Source of the DNA: Micromonospora sediminimaris
Lineage (GTDB): Bacteria; Actinomycetota; Actinomycetes; Mycobacteriales; Micromonosporaceae
Assembly: GCA_900112325.1 (NCBI GenBank)
Contig: FOLJ01000023.1
Span: forward strand, 1-64,000
Reading direction: 5' to 3'
Length of the DNA: 64,000 bases
In this document: positions 54,419-63,196 of the stretch, one piece after another
How positions within the stretch are numbered: position 1 is the stretch's first letter
Layout: each line of letters starts with the position of its first letter
Program-made: the position numbers and the translations under genes
Notes under the pieces: generated by a model
Databases searched by the model: none
What the model saw: only the letters and a program-made list of their open reading frames with translations
Told to the model about the DNA's origin: nothing

Positions 54419-54538
54419 AGGTCGGCAAGGGATAGTGAGGCCAAGGAGTACGGCACCAGCAAGGTCGCCGAAGGCGGTCCCGTGAACGGGCGGCGGGTCG
54501 TTCTGATCGAAGACGGCGCGATCTGGAAGCCTCCCTGA
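54419..54538 (+). pseudogene. Orotate phosphoribosyltransferase (pyrE) relic
   Basis: About 39 codons read EAKEYGTSKVAEGGPVNGRR followed by VVLIED. This is the stretch just before and including the start of the PRPP-binding motif of PyrE (normally K-x-Y-G-T ... G-x-R-V-x-x-V-E-D). The chain then stops. The gap 54305-54633 holds only this fragment. Confidence 0.55.
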
Positions 54539-54633
54539 TGGCGTGAAAACACCGGTGCCGGCTCGATCTGCGGCAGAAGGAGTGTGCGTCGGCCGCCCGG
54601 TATGAGCGGCTGTGGCATGCCAAGGACTCCGGA

Positions 54634-55221
54634 TCAGAGCTCATCCAGCAGCAGAACGCCCTGTGGTGAGTAGAAGTAGTCGCGTACGTGCCTCGCCCAG
54701 TCTTCGATTTTCGGGTCCTCCGCGTGCATCAACCACTCGGACAGATGCGCGTACTCGTCGGTGTATCCGTTCTCCCAGAGCCACCGCAGCGTTTCGTGTC
54801 GACCCGCTCCGAAGATGGCCTGGGCGTCGAAGCCGAAGCCCAGGTCCATGTCACCAGTGCGGAACTTCGCGCTGTACAGGCGGCACGAGTCTGCGGGATC
54901 ACCGATCAGGAACAGCAGGAAGGCAGCTACGTAGATCTGCTCGTACTCGTCGCTCTCCCCGTCGTCGGGACTCTCGCGCCAGGCCCTTTCGCGGTCGAAG
55001 ATCTCTCGCAGCATGCCGTGATGGGGACGCGGGTCGCCGACGTCCACTATCCGGAGTGCTTCCCGGCGCGAAGCCGGACTCGACAGGTCCACAGACATGG
55101 GCACGCGTGCACAGTAGTCGAGCACGATTCGTCCAGTTGAGCCGTGGAAGAACAGGCTCGCCCTGGGTTGCGAGCACGACGGCAGGTAGCTGACGATTCC
55201 CGGCCTCTCGGGCAGATCCAT
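54634..55221 (-). CDS. Hypothetical protein, no recognised family
   Basis: 195 residues, acidic, soluble, with many aromatic and charged residues; a stretch EQIYVAAFLLFLIGDPADS near the middle looks like a buried helix. The C-terminal part has WLWENGYTDEYAHLSEW and repeated His/Trp. ATG 55221 is uncertain; ATG 55097 would give 154 residues and avoid a Cys/Ser-rich start. The size and neighbour-free placement resemble polymorphic-toxin immunity or unknown actinomycete proteins, but nothing proves it. Confidence 0.55.
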   Translation of the reverse strand: MDLPERPGIVSYLPSCSQPRASLFFHGSTGRIVLDYCARVPMSVDLSSPASRREALRIVDVGDPRPHHGMLREIFDRERAWRESPDDGESDEYEQIYVAAFLLFLIGDPADSCRLYSAKFRTGDMDLGFGFDAQAIFGAGRHETLRWLWENGYTDEYAHLSEWLMHAEDPKIEDWARHVRDYFYSPQGVLLLDEL

Positions 55222-55311
55222 CCTGACGGATGGGCCTTTCGTACGACGGCGACGCAAGAGACACGGGACAAAGTGGTTGCCTCCCGGGTGCTCGTGCGAA
55301 AGGTTTCCCGC

Positions 55312-56079
55312 ATGGACGAGATGTTGCTCGCCAACCGCACCGCTTGGGACAAGGCGTACCAGGCGCAGCAACTCCACGCCTACGACGAGATGTCGGCCGA
55401 GGCGGCGACCGGCGTCACGCTTGTCGCCAGTGAACGCGAGCTGCTCCGGGACATTTTGACGGCACGGCCCGTGGTGGTCCATCCACAGAGCGACAATGGA
55501 CAGGATGACATCGCCCTGGTCCAGGCTGGCGCTCGTGAGGTGATCGGGGTCGACTACAGCGAGACCGTGGTCCATGCCGCGCGGAGACGCGCAGACGCCC
55601 TCGGTGTCGCCTGCCGCTACCTGATCGCGACGGTCCCCGGCGTGCCGCTGCTCGACGGCTGCGCAGACCTGGTCTACACGGGCAAGGGCGCCCTGATCTG
55701 GATGCCCGACATCGATGCCTGGGCCGTCGAGATGGCCCGCCTGGTGCGGCCCGGCGGACACCTGTTCCTCCACGAGGGCCACCCGGCGACCGAGCTGTGG
55801 ACCTGGGACCTGGACGAGCCGCGCATCCGACCCGACCGCAGCTACTTCGGGCGCTCTTTCGTCTGCGACGACAACAGTTTCCCAGCGAACGGGGCTGTCA
55901 TGTGGCAGTGGACGCTCGGCCAGACCGTCAGCGCGGTCATCAGGGCGGGTCTGCAAGTCCGGTGCCTTGAGGAGTATGCGGAGCCGTTCTGGCGCATGGG
56001 TGACATCGACGCGGCCGCTTTCCGCGGTCGTCTCCCGAACACTTTCGCACTGTTGGCACGTCGCCCCGCCGCGCCATGA
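55312..56079 (+). CDS. SAM-dependent methyltransferase-like protein with altered motif I
   Basis: 255 residues. A Rossmann methyltransferase is indicated by IGVDYSETVVHAARRRADAL (motif II and following helix), ADLVYTGKGALIWM (motif IV region) and MARLVRPGGHLFLHEG (post-motif). Motif I, usually E/D-x-G-x-G-x-G, reads VVHPQSDNGQDDIA, without the glycine loop. Methyl transfer is therefore not certain. ATG 55312 has AAAGG 8 bases upstream. Single gene. Confidence 0.75.
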   Translation: MDEMLLANRTAWDKAYQAQQLHAYDEMSAEAATGVTLVASERELLRDILTARPVVVHPQSDNGQDDIALVQAGAREVIGVDYSETVVHAARRRADALGVACRYLIATVPGVPLLDGCADLVYTGKGALIWMPDIDAWAVEMARLVRPGGHLFLHEGHPATELWTWDLDEPRIRPDRSYFGRSFVCDDNSFPANGAVMWQWTLGQTVSAVIRAGLQVRCLEEYAEPFWRMGDIDAAAFRGRLPNTFALLARRPAAP

Positions 56080-56103
56080 GCCGGGTTGCGCGAATTGCGG
56101 CAG

Positions 56104-56730
56104 TCAGGCCAGGTGGTGGGTGTCATTGAGTTGGACGATCCAGCGGTTGTGAAGAAAGTCGTCCTCGCGCAGGTGGGTTATGCCTCCAGGGGAGAAGCGG
56201 ATGCCCACCAGACCGGCCGCGTCGATCGGCATGCCAATCCAGGCCGCGAGCAGAAACGTGGCCGTTCCCCCGTGGGCCACCACGACCTGATGCTCCACCG
56301 TCGACCGTAGGATCCGCTCCAGCGCGGCGTAGGTGCGTACGGCCAGCTCCCATTTCGTCTCAGCACCGGATACGCCCTCGTCATGACGCATCCGCTCACC
56401 GGTGGCCGGCGGCGGTATGAACCGTTCGTCCAGCCATGCCTGCGGGCGTCCTCCTGCCTCGCCGTACGACTTTTCGCGTAGGTCGGTGTCCAGCACCACG
56501 CGCGATGCGAGCCGCTTGCCGATCACCTCCGCTGTCCGCCGGGCTCGCAGCAAGTCGGACGAGAAGACCTCGACGCCAGCAGCAGACGACAACCGGCCGG
56601 CGAGCGCCTGCGCGATGAGCTCAGCGTGCGCACAGCCGCGGGCAGTCAGGTCAGAATCGAACCATCCGCCGACCAGTCCATCGACGTGGTGCGTCGCCTC
56701 CGGGTGCGTGACGACGTACAGGTTCCTCAT
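56104..56730 (-). CDS. Histidine phosphatase superfamily protein (variant RHG motif)
   Basis: 208 residues. The catalytic His of the usual R-H-G motif is kept as VTHPEATH (residues 8-15), but Arg is Thr and Gly is Pro. The rest fits the family: SSDLLRARRTAE near 58 with phosphate-binding Arg, and VVAHGGTATF with the second His near 150. Role likely as a small-molecule phosphatase. Single gene. Confidence 0.82.
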   Translation of the reverse strand: MRNLYVVTHPEATHHVDGLVGGWFDSDLTARGCAHAELIAQALAGRLSSAAGVEVFSSDLLRARRTAEVIGKRLASRVVLDTDLREKSYGEAGGRPQAWLDERFIPPPATGERMRHDEGVSGAETKWELAVRTYAALERILRSTVEHQVVVAHGGTATFLLAAWIGMPIDAAGLVGIRFSPGGITHLREDDFLHNRWIVQLNDTHHLA

Positions 56731-56915
56731 GGGCGCAGGATGCCATGCCGCTGGTCGTTACCGTTAGGCTCCCGAGGGGCGCGTGCTGCGCAGCGATGGC
56801 GGCCTTCGGCGGGTGGCGGGCTGATGGGCATCGATTACGGACACGACCATTCGTACGCCCCGGACGCCCGCCAGTCCCTGAGCCGGCGCGACACCGGTGT
56901 GCCGGTGACGCCCGT

Positions 56916-57830
56916 ATGAGACTGGTGTCGGCATTCGTACCGATCTGGATCCTTACCGCGCTCGGCTACGCGGCCTGTCGTTGGGGCCTGCTGGGTGAGA
57001 CGGGGGCGTCGGTGCTCGGCCGGTTCGTGTTCCACCTTGCGATGCCGTCCGCGCTGTTCCTGGCCCTGTCCCGAATGCCGCTTTCCGGGCTGGCCGGTCG
57101 CTCGCTGCTGGCCTTTGGGGTGAGCACGGCCGCGGTCGTCGGGCTCGGGTGGGTCAGCGCGAGTCGGCTGTTCGGTCGCGAGCCCGGCGAACGGCCGATC
57201 TGGGGCATGGCCGCCGGGTACGTGAACTCGGCGAACCTCGGCATCCCGATCGCCACGCAGGTTCTCGGCGATGTGGCGTTCCTGGCAGAGGTGGTGCTGT
57301 TGCAGGTGCTGGTGGTGACGCCCGTGATCCTGGTCGCGCTGGACCGGCACCGCGACCCGGCCGGACGGGTACGGGTTCGCCGTATCGCCTCCCTGCCGGT
57401 ACGCAATCCGGTGATCCTGGCGTCGCTGCTCGGCGTCGCATGCTCGGCTGCCGGCCTGCAGTTGCCGTCGGCGGCCAATGCGTCGCTCGCCCTGCTGTCA
57501 GGCGCTGCGGTTCCGGCCGCCCTGGTCGCGCTCGGGGCGTCGCTGCACGGCACGACATCGTCCCGGGCCGAGCCGGCCGAGCTGGCCGTGATCACCGCGC
57601 TGAAGCTCGTCGTGCAGCCCGTCATCGCGTACGCGGCCGGACTGGCCATGCACCTGTCCGCGCCGCAGCTGCTCGCCGTGGTGGTGTGCGCGGGCCTGCC
57701 GACAGCACAGAACACGTTCATCTTCGCCCAGGAGTACGGCGTCGGCGAGACGGTGGCCAACCGGGCGGTCATGATGACCACGACGCTGTCGCTGGCCACC
57801 CTGGCCGCGGTGGCGGCGCTGCTCGGGTAG
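56916..57830 (+). CDS. AEC-family (auxin efflux carrier-type) transporter
   Basis: 304 residues, about ten membrane helices in the usual two-halves of five. Typical marks: FHLAMPSALF in helix 2, GYVNSANLGIPIA in helix 4, RNPVILASLLGVA after the central loop, and GLPTAQNTFIFAQEYG near the C-terminus. These carriers export small organic acids. ATG 56916 is the first start before helix 1. Confidence 0.9.
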   Translation: MRLVSAFVPIWILTALGYAACRWGLLGETGASVLGRFVFHLAMPSALFLALSRMPLSGLAGRSLLAFGVSTAAVVGLGWVSASRLFGREPGERPIWGMAAGYVNSANLGIPIATQVLGDVAFLAEVVLLQVLVVTPVILVALDRHRDPAGRVRVRRIASLPVRNPVILASLLGVACSAAGLQLPSAANASLALLSGAAVPAALVALGASLHGTTSSRAEPAELAVITALKLVVQPVIAYAAGLAMHLSAPQLLAVVVCAGLPTAQNTFIFAQEYGVGETVANRAVMMTTTLSLATLAAVAALLG

Positions 57831-58008
57831 GTCCGTCAGCGGCGACTCGTTCAGCGATCACGGCGGCGGAGAGGGCACTCCGGGAAGGCCGGACAGACGG
57901 CCTGGTCCGGTCAGAGCAGGATGGCGGATAGCGGCCGAGAAGGGAACCTGTGAGAGAAGGGACGATGAGGCACCGCACGGTCCGTACTCGCACTGAGAGG
58001 CAGTTGTC

Positions 58009-58587
58009 GTGAAGCACGCACCGGTTACCCTCAGCCCGTACGACCCGCAGTGGGCTGCGCTGTTCGAGCAGGAGCGGGTCAGCCTCGAAGCCGCTCTGGC
58101 GCAATGGCTGGTCGGGCCGGTTGAGCACATCGGCTCCACATCGGTTCCCGGGTTGGCGGCGAAGCCGATCATCGACATGATGGCACCGGTGCGCAGCCTG
58201 TCAGAGGCGGCAGCCGCCGTCGAGGTGGTGACCGCTCTCGGCTACCGCAACGGTGTGCACCGTCCGGAAGAGGCGCACTACTTCTTCAAGCCGGAGACCG
58301 ACAACTGGTGGGAACGTACCCACCAACTTCATCTCACCGAACCGGCCTCCCTGCTCTGGCGGCGACGAGTCGTCTTCCGCGACGCGCTCCGGCGCCGGGT
58401 GGACTACCGGTCCCGGTACGAGCAGCTTAAGCGCGATCTCGCGCACGCTCACGGCACCGACCTCATGGCCTACGCGCGCGATAAGGACGACTTCGTCAAC
58501 GAGGTCCTCGGCGTGCGCGACAAGACGCAAGCTCCGACCGTCAGTTACTCCCGGAAACCGTGGCAGTCTCCGACACCCGACGGATAA
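58009..58587 (+). CDS. GrpB-family (UPF0157) protein
   Basis: 192 residues. Nucleotidyltransferase-like pattern: VTLSPYDPQWAALFEQE, VEHIGSTSVPGLAAKPIIDM, HQLHL, which are the family's fixed points (G-S-T-S-V-P-G-L and K-P-x-x-D). Function is not known in detail; some members are linked to CoaE. GAGAGG lies 7 bases upstream of GTG 58009. Convergent, 26 bases apart, with the XRE-type gene. Confidence 0.9.
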   Translation: MKHAPVTLSPYDPQWAALFEQERVSLEAALAQWLVGPVEHIGSTSVPGLAAKPIIDMMAPVRSLSEAAAAVEVVTALGYRNGVHRPEEAHYFFKPETDNWWERTHQLHLTEPASLLWRRRVVFRDALRRRVDYRSRYEQLKRDLAHAHGTDLMAYARDKDDFVNEVLGVRDKTQAPTVSYSRKPWQSPTPDG

Positions 58588-58613
58588 GGCCGAGCGGATC
58601 AGCGCGCACTCGA

Positions 58614-59540
58614 TTATGAAGTCGCGCTGGGGGTGGGGCCGGCGGCGGTCCTGTCCGTACGGCAGGGGTGTGTGTTGGTGGACGCTGCGCGGGTCGCGTG
58701 CAGCGATGCCAGGAGTCGTAGCCGGTCGGCGTCGGCGCTGCCCGGCTCGGTGGTGAAGACGAGCATGACGGGTCCGGGGTTTCCCGGTAGGGGGTAGGTG
58801 TCCCAGTCCAGGACGATGTCGCCTACCTCGGGAATCCGGAAGGTCTTGGTGCCGCTTACCGACTCGCGTACGTCGTGCCGGGCCCACAGCCGCCGGAAGT
58901 GGGCGCTGCGGATGCTCAGTTCGCCGACGATCGCGGTGGCGCGTGGGTGGGTGGGGTCGGTGGCGACGGCGGCGCGCATCATGCCGATGTAGTCCAGAGC
59001 CTGCTGCTCCCAGTCCGGGCAGCTCCGCTCGCCGGTCAGCGTGTCGTCGAACAGCAGCAGGAGCATGTTGAGCCGGTCGGCCGGGTAGGCGTCCGGGTCG
59101 CCGAGCAGCGCCTGCGCCATCGGGTTCCAGTCGAGCAGATCGAGATGCCGGCCGAGGATGACCGCGGGGGTGTCCATCACCCGCAGCAGGCGCCGGGTGC
59201 TGTTCGGCACCCGCTCCGGATCGCGGTTCACGCGGGCGGGCGTGGGCCGGCGGGCGGCGTGGGCCAGGGTGAACAGGTGCCGGCGTTCCTTGTGGTCGAG
59301 GCTGAGCGCGCCGGCAAGGGCGTCCAGGACGTCGTCGGACGGGCGTACCTCCCGGCCCTGCTCGATGCGCTGGTAGTAGTCGGTGCTCAGCCCGGCCAGC
59401 AGGGCCAGCTCCTCGCGCCGCAGCCCGGTGACCTTGCGCCGGCCACCCGGCTCCAGGCCGACGTCGTGTGGACGCAGCCGGCCACGCCGCGCGCGGAGGA
59501 AGTCGCCGAGCTCCCGAGCGTACGGATGAGGACCGTTCAT
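58614..59540 (-). CDS. XRE-family regulator with MmyB-like ligand domain
   Basis: 308 residues. N-terminal helix-turn-helix (about 10-75) with the family hallmark RRKVTGLRREELALLAGLS and YYQRIEQG; C-terminal MmyB-type PAS-like domain (about 105-285; LLDWNPMAQALLGD, LWARHDVRES). In such pairs it controls the divergent SDR gene. A TAGGTC-N5-GACCTA palindrome lies 35 bases upstream of its start. Confidence 0.92.
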   Translation of the reverse strand: MNGPHPYARELGDFLRARRGRLRPHDVGLEPGGRRKVTGLRREELALLAGLSTDYYQRIEQGREVRPSDDVLDALAGALSLDHKERRHLFTLAHAARRPTPARVNRDPERVPNSTRRLLRVMDTPAVILGRHLDLLDWNPMAQALLGDPDAYPADRLNMLLLLFDDTLTGERSCPDWEQQALDYIGMMRAAVATDPTHPRATAIVGELSIRSAHFRRLWARHDVRESVSGTKTFRIPEVGDIVLDWDTYPLPGNPGPVMLVFTTEPGSADADRLRLLASLHATRAASTNTHPCRTDRTAAGPTPSATS

Positions 59541-59574
59541 GCCGCAAGTGTGCCGCGGCCCGGACCGCCGAAGG

Positions 59575-59591
59575 TAGGTCCCGCAGACCTA
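59575..59591. promoter_or_regulatory. Perfect palindrome between XRE and SDR genes
   Basis: TAGGTC-CCGCA-GACCTA in the 133-bp divergent gap. Likely operator of the XRE/MmyB-like regulator for both genes. Confidence 0.65.
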
Positions 59592-59673
59592 GGCAACCGC
59601 GAACGATGGAACCGGCCCGGATCGCTCCTAACGTCGACGGCCGCAGCGCACCGACACCCCTCAGGAGCAGCAG

Positions 59674-60579
59674 ATGACCGGATGGACCACCGACCGCATT
59701 CCCGACCAGCGTGGTCGGGTCGCCGTCGTGACCGGCGCGAACTCGGGCCTCGGCCTGGTCACCGCCACCGAACTGGCCCGCCACGGCGCCCACGTCGTGC
59801 TCGCCGTCCGCAGCACTCCCGCTGGCGAGGAGGCCGCCCGCCGGATCGGCGGCGACGTCGAGGTCCGCGAGCTGGACCTGGCATCCCTCGCCTCCGTGCG
59901 GGCCTTCGCGGCGAAACTGACCGGCGACCACCCGGCTATCGACCTGCTCGTCAACAACGCTGGCGTGGTGCTGCTCGGCCCGCGCCGCACCTCCGCCGAC
60001 GGATTCGAACTGCACCTCGCCACCAACATGCTGGGCCACTTCGCGCTGACCGGCCTGCTGCTCGGGAACCTGGCCGCGGCGCGGGGCGCCCGCGTGGTCA
60101 GCCTCAGCTCGATCACCCACAAGAGCGCGCACCTGGACTTCGCTGACCTGATGTTCGAACGCGACTATCGGGCAGCCACCGCCTACGGCCGGTCCAAGCT
60201 CGCCACCACGATCTTCGGCATCGAACTGGATCGCCGCCTGCGCGCCGCCGGAGCGCCGATCGTCAGCACGCTGGCCCATCCCGGTCTCACCCGCACCAAC
60301 CTGACTCCGCGCGCCTGGGAACACCGTGGCCGGTTCGGGCGAATGATCGCCTGGGCCGGGCTGTTGGCGACCCAGCCGGTGGAGCGGGGCGCGCTGCCGC
60401 AGTTGCGCGCCGCGACCGAGCCCGGTGTACGCGGCGGCCAGTTCTTCGGCCCGTCCGGGCTCTGGGAGACGCGGGGCAGGGTCACCGAGGCCCGGCTCAG
60501 CCGGGAGGCCGCCAGCCCGGCAGTCGGCAAGCGGCTGTGGGCGGCAGCCGAGGACCTGACCGGCGTCACCTATCCCTGA
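59674..60579 (+). CDS. Short-chain dehydrogenase/reductase (WWOX/retinol dehydrogenase-like)
   Basis: 301 residues. TGANSGLG near 20, NNAGV near 95, Ser in SLSSITHK, and YGRSK active site. NADP-dependent oxidoreductase, substrate unknown. Preceded by AGGAGCAGC and divergent from the XRE/MmyB regulator, a very common actinomycete gene pair. Confidence 0.9.
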   Translation: MTGWTTDRIPDQRGRVAVVTGANSGLGLVTATELARHGAHVVLAVRSTPAGEEAARRIGGDVEVRELDLASLASVRAFAAKLTGDHPAIDLLVNNAGVVLLGPRRTSADGFELHLATNMLGHFALTGLLLGNLAAARGARVVSLSSITHKSAHLDFADLMFERDYRAATAYGRSKLATTIFGIELDRRLRAAGAPIVSTLAHPGLTRTNLTPRAWEHRGRFGRMIAWAGLLATQPVERGALPQLRAATEPGVRGGQFFGPSGLWETRGRVTEARLSREAASPAVGKRLWAAAEDLTGVTYP

Positions 60580-60647
60580 CCCACCACTCGGTGGTCGACA
60601 TCTGCTTGGGGCGGCGACGAGGGTGGTGGGCGTTAAAGTCGCCTGCC

Positions 60648-61205
60648 ATGGGACTTCTCACCTTCAGCCTCAACGTCACCTTGGATGGTTGTGTCGACCA
60701 TCAGGAGGGGATCGCCGACGACGAGACGCATGCCCTTTTTACCCGTCTCATGGATGAGGCCGGGGCGATGCTGTGGGGCCGGGTCACCTACGAGATGATG
60801 GAGAGCTACTGGCCTGCCGTCGCCCGCGGCGACGTGGAGGCGCCGCCGACCTTGCGTGAGTGGGCGGTCAAGCTGGAGGCCAAACCGAAGTACGTGGTGT
60901 CGTCGACGCGCCAGGACTTCCCGTGGACCAACAGCCACCACATCGCCGGCGATCTACGCGAGGGCGTGCAGAAGCTCAAGGACACGACCCCGGCGGGGGT
61001 GCTCCTCTGCAGCGGCAAGCTCGCGACCGAGCTCGATCGGCTGGACCTGATCGACGAGTACAAACTGCTCGTCCATCCCAGGATCGCCGGCCACGGTCCG
61101 ACGCTGTACCAGGGCGGGCTTCCCGGCACGCGTCGGCTCGAGCTGCTCTCGGCGGATTCGCTGCGCAACGGTGCGGTGGCCATGCACTATCGCCGCGCCA
61201 GCTGA
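60648..61205 (+). CDS. RibD C-terminal/dihydrofolate reductase-like protein
   Basis: 185 residues. The DHFR-like fold shows FSLNVTLDGCVDH at the N-terminus, AMLWGRVTYEMMESYWP near 40, VSSTR near 84, LLCSGKLATELDRLDLIDEY near 120 and a final VHPRIAGHGPTLY. Probable NADPH-dependent reductase of unknown substrate. ATG 60648 starts the first strand. Single gene. Confidence 0.88.
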   Translation: MGLLTFSLNVTLDGCVDHQEGIADDETHALFTRLMDEAGAMLWGRVTYEMMESYWPAVARGDVEAPPTLREWAVKLEAKPKYVVSSTRQDFPWTNSHHIAGDLREGVQKLKDTTPAGVLLCSGKLATELDRLDLIDEYKLLVHPRIAGHGPTLYQGGLPGTRRLELLSADSLRNGAVAMHYRRAS

Positions 61206-61329
61206 ATCACAGCAGTCCGTCGCCGCCAGCGCGGCGCCATGCTGCCGGGTGAGGTCTTCGGTGGCCGACCTGGTGTGGAGAACCGGGCAGTGCGGCTGGC
61301 TGTCGTACCCGTGTGTGAAGCTTCGGGGC

Positions 61330-61974
61330 ATGGCGACTTTCGTTCTGATCCACGGCGGCGGGGGCAGCGCCTGGGACTGGCATCTGCTGGCCCCTGAGCT
61401 GTCCGGAGCGGGCCACGACGTGGTGGCGCCGGAGCTGCCGATCGAGGACAGGTCTGCGGGTTTCGCCGAGTTCTGCGAAACGGTCGTCAGCGCGATCGGT
61501 GACCGCAGTGACCTTGTGGTCGTCGGGCACTCGTATGGGGCTTTCACGGCTCCACTGATTGCCGACAAGCTGCCGGTGCAGCTGATCGTGCTGCTCACGC
61601 CGATGGTCCCGCAGCCGGGTGAGCGGCCCGGGGACTGGTGGGACAACACCGGTTACCGCGGCACGGAAGGGCTCAGCGAGGAGCAGCAGTTCTACAACGG
61701 CGTACCGGCCGAGATCGTCGCTGAGGCTGCGGCGCACGGCCGGGACCAGGTCAGCGCGGAGTGGAACGAGCCGTGGCCCCTGGACGCCTGGCCGGCCGTG
61801 CCGACGAAGGTGCTCATCGCCCGTGAGGACCGGTTCTTCCCGGCGGATTTCCAACGTCGGGTGGCCGCCGACCGGCTCGGCGTGACTCCGGACGAGATTG
61901 ACGGTTGTCACGCTTTGGCGCTCAGTCATCCGAGGCAACTCGCCGACCGGCTGACCGCGTACCTGCGGCACTGA
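61330..61974 (+). CDS. Alpha/beta hydrolase
   Basis: 214 residues. HGGGGSAWDW oxyanion hole near 9, GHSYGA nucleophile elbow with Ser near 68, and His in CHALALSHP near the C-terminus. It is close to the short esterase/hydroxynitrile-lyase-like group. ATG 61330 is right at strand 1. Confidence 0.86.
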   Translation: MATFVLIHGGGGSAWDWHLLAPELSGAGHDVVAPELPIEDRSAGFAEFCETVVSAIGDRSDLVVVGHSYGAFTAPLIADKLPVQLIVLLTPMVPQPGERPGDWWDNTGYRGTEGLSEEQQFYNGVPAEIVAEAAAHGRDQVSAEWNEPWPLDAWPAVPTKVLIAREDRFFPADFQRRVAADRLGVTPDEIDGCHALALSHPRQLADRLTAYLRH

Positions 61975-62088
61975 CGCCTACCTCGGGCGGGCCGGGAGGC
62001 TGTGCCGGTGAGCCGACCGGTGTCGCCGAGGAGGTTGAAGGTCCGTGGTGGCGTGAGACGGATCGCTCAGGCAAGGGGCGGCGCATCG

Positions 62089-62121
62089 TGCGGGTTGGTG
62101 GCGTCGGGCCACCAACCCGCA
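62089..62121. terminator. Strong two-way terminator hairpin
   Basis: Perfect 14-bp arms TGCGGGTTGGTGGC and GCCACCAACCCGCA with a 5-base loop, midway between two convergent hydrolase genes. Confidence 0.82.
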
Positions 62122-62194
62122 GCGCAGGGGCATGATCAGTGACTACAATCCGCAATCCCTCAGCGGACCGTGAAGCGGATCTCCTGCTGCCGTG

Positions 62195-63133
62195 CTAGAC
62201 GGCATCCCGCTGGTCCAGCCACTTGAGAATCGCCTGGTTCGTCTCTTCCGGCTTCTCCTGCTGAATCCAGTGACCGCAATCCAGACTGATCACTTCCACA
62301 TTCGGCACGAATTCCGTCAGTCTTTCAGACCTCGCGACCGGGTCGCGGTCGCCGTAGATCATGAGGGTGGGCTGTTGGATGATCGGGTTCACGTCGGCGA
62401 GCAGACGCCAGTTGCGGTCCAGGTTCCGGTACCAATTCAGACCGCCCGTGAATCCTGTTGATTCGAAGGCGGAGACGAAGACGGCCAGCTCGTCGTCGCT
62501 CATGATGGGATCACCGAGTGGGGTTTCCATTCTGGCGAGGTTGATCCACACGTTGCCCGGCTGCGGCTCTGTGACGGGCACGTTCTTCCGGTACAGGTTC
62601 CGAAGGAACTGGAACGTGTTCTCCTCGAACACGGCGTCCGCGACGCCCGGCTGTCGGTTGAAGTGGACGAAGTAGAAGTCGCTACCGAGCACGTCCTCCA
62701 TGAACTCGATCCAGGGCCTGTCCCCGCGCTCGAGGTACGGCAGGCTCAGGTTGATCACCTTGTTGACGCGGCTCGGGTGCAACAGGGTCAGGCCCCAGAC
62801 GACGGCCGCACCCCAGTCATGACCAACGAAGGTGGCATCGTCGTATCCGTAGTGATCGAGCAGTGCGACGAGGTCGCCCGACAGGTGTGCGATGTCGTAG
62901 TCGGTGACGTCGGCCGGGCGGGACGAGTCGCCGTAGCCGCGCTGGTTCGGGACGATGACGTGGTAGCCCGCTGCGGCTAGGGCGGGCATCTGGTGACGCC
63001 AGGAGAAGGCGTGCTCCGGCCAGCCGTGACAGAGCACGATGGGGTTTCCCGCGTTCTGCCGGCCGGCTTCGAAGACTTCGAGCTCTACACCGTTGACCGG
63101 AACGCGGGTCGGCTCGGGGAATTCGGTTGTCAT
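62195..63133 (-). CDS. Epoxide hydrolase-like alpha/beta hydrolase
   Basis: 312 residues. HGWPEH oxyanion motif near 36, GHDWGA with nucleophilic Asp near 105, lid region with NWYRN Tyr, YGDRDP acid region and CGHWIQQE with the catalytic His near 290. The HGWP plus GHDWGA pair is characteristic of soluble epoxide hydrolases and haloacetate dehalogenase relatives. Start ATG 63133; divergent from the WYL regulator by 63 bp, which may control it. Confidence 0.9.
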   Translation of the reverse strand: MTTEFPEPTRVPVNGVELEVFEAGRQNAGNPIVLCHGWPEHAFSWRHQMPALAAAGYHVIVPNQRGYGDSSRPADVTDYDIAHLSGDLVALLDHYGYDDATFVGHDWGAAVVWGLTLLHPSRVNKVINLSLPYLERGDRPWIEFMEDVLGSDFYFVHFNRQPGVADAVFEENTFQFLRNLYRKNVPVTEPQPGNVWINLARMETPLGDPIMSDDELAVFVSAFESTGFTGGLNWYRNLDRNWRLLADVNPIIQQPTLMIYGDRDPVARSERLTEFVPNVEVISLDCGHWIQQEKPEETNQAILKWLDQRDAV

Positions 63134-63196
63134 GCCGGGATCATGCCGACCGATACCGGTCACCTCCTGACCGGTTTTCGTGGAAGTGTTGTCGAG

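Noticed and set aside
58201..60324. Long antisense frame across the GrpB-like gene, XRE gene and SDR gene
   Set aside because: It runs across well-supported genes in other frames and has no recognisable protein content.
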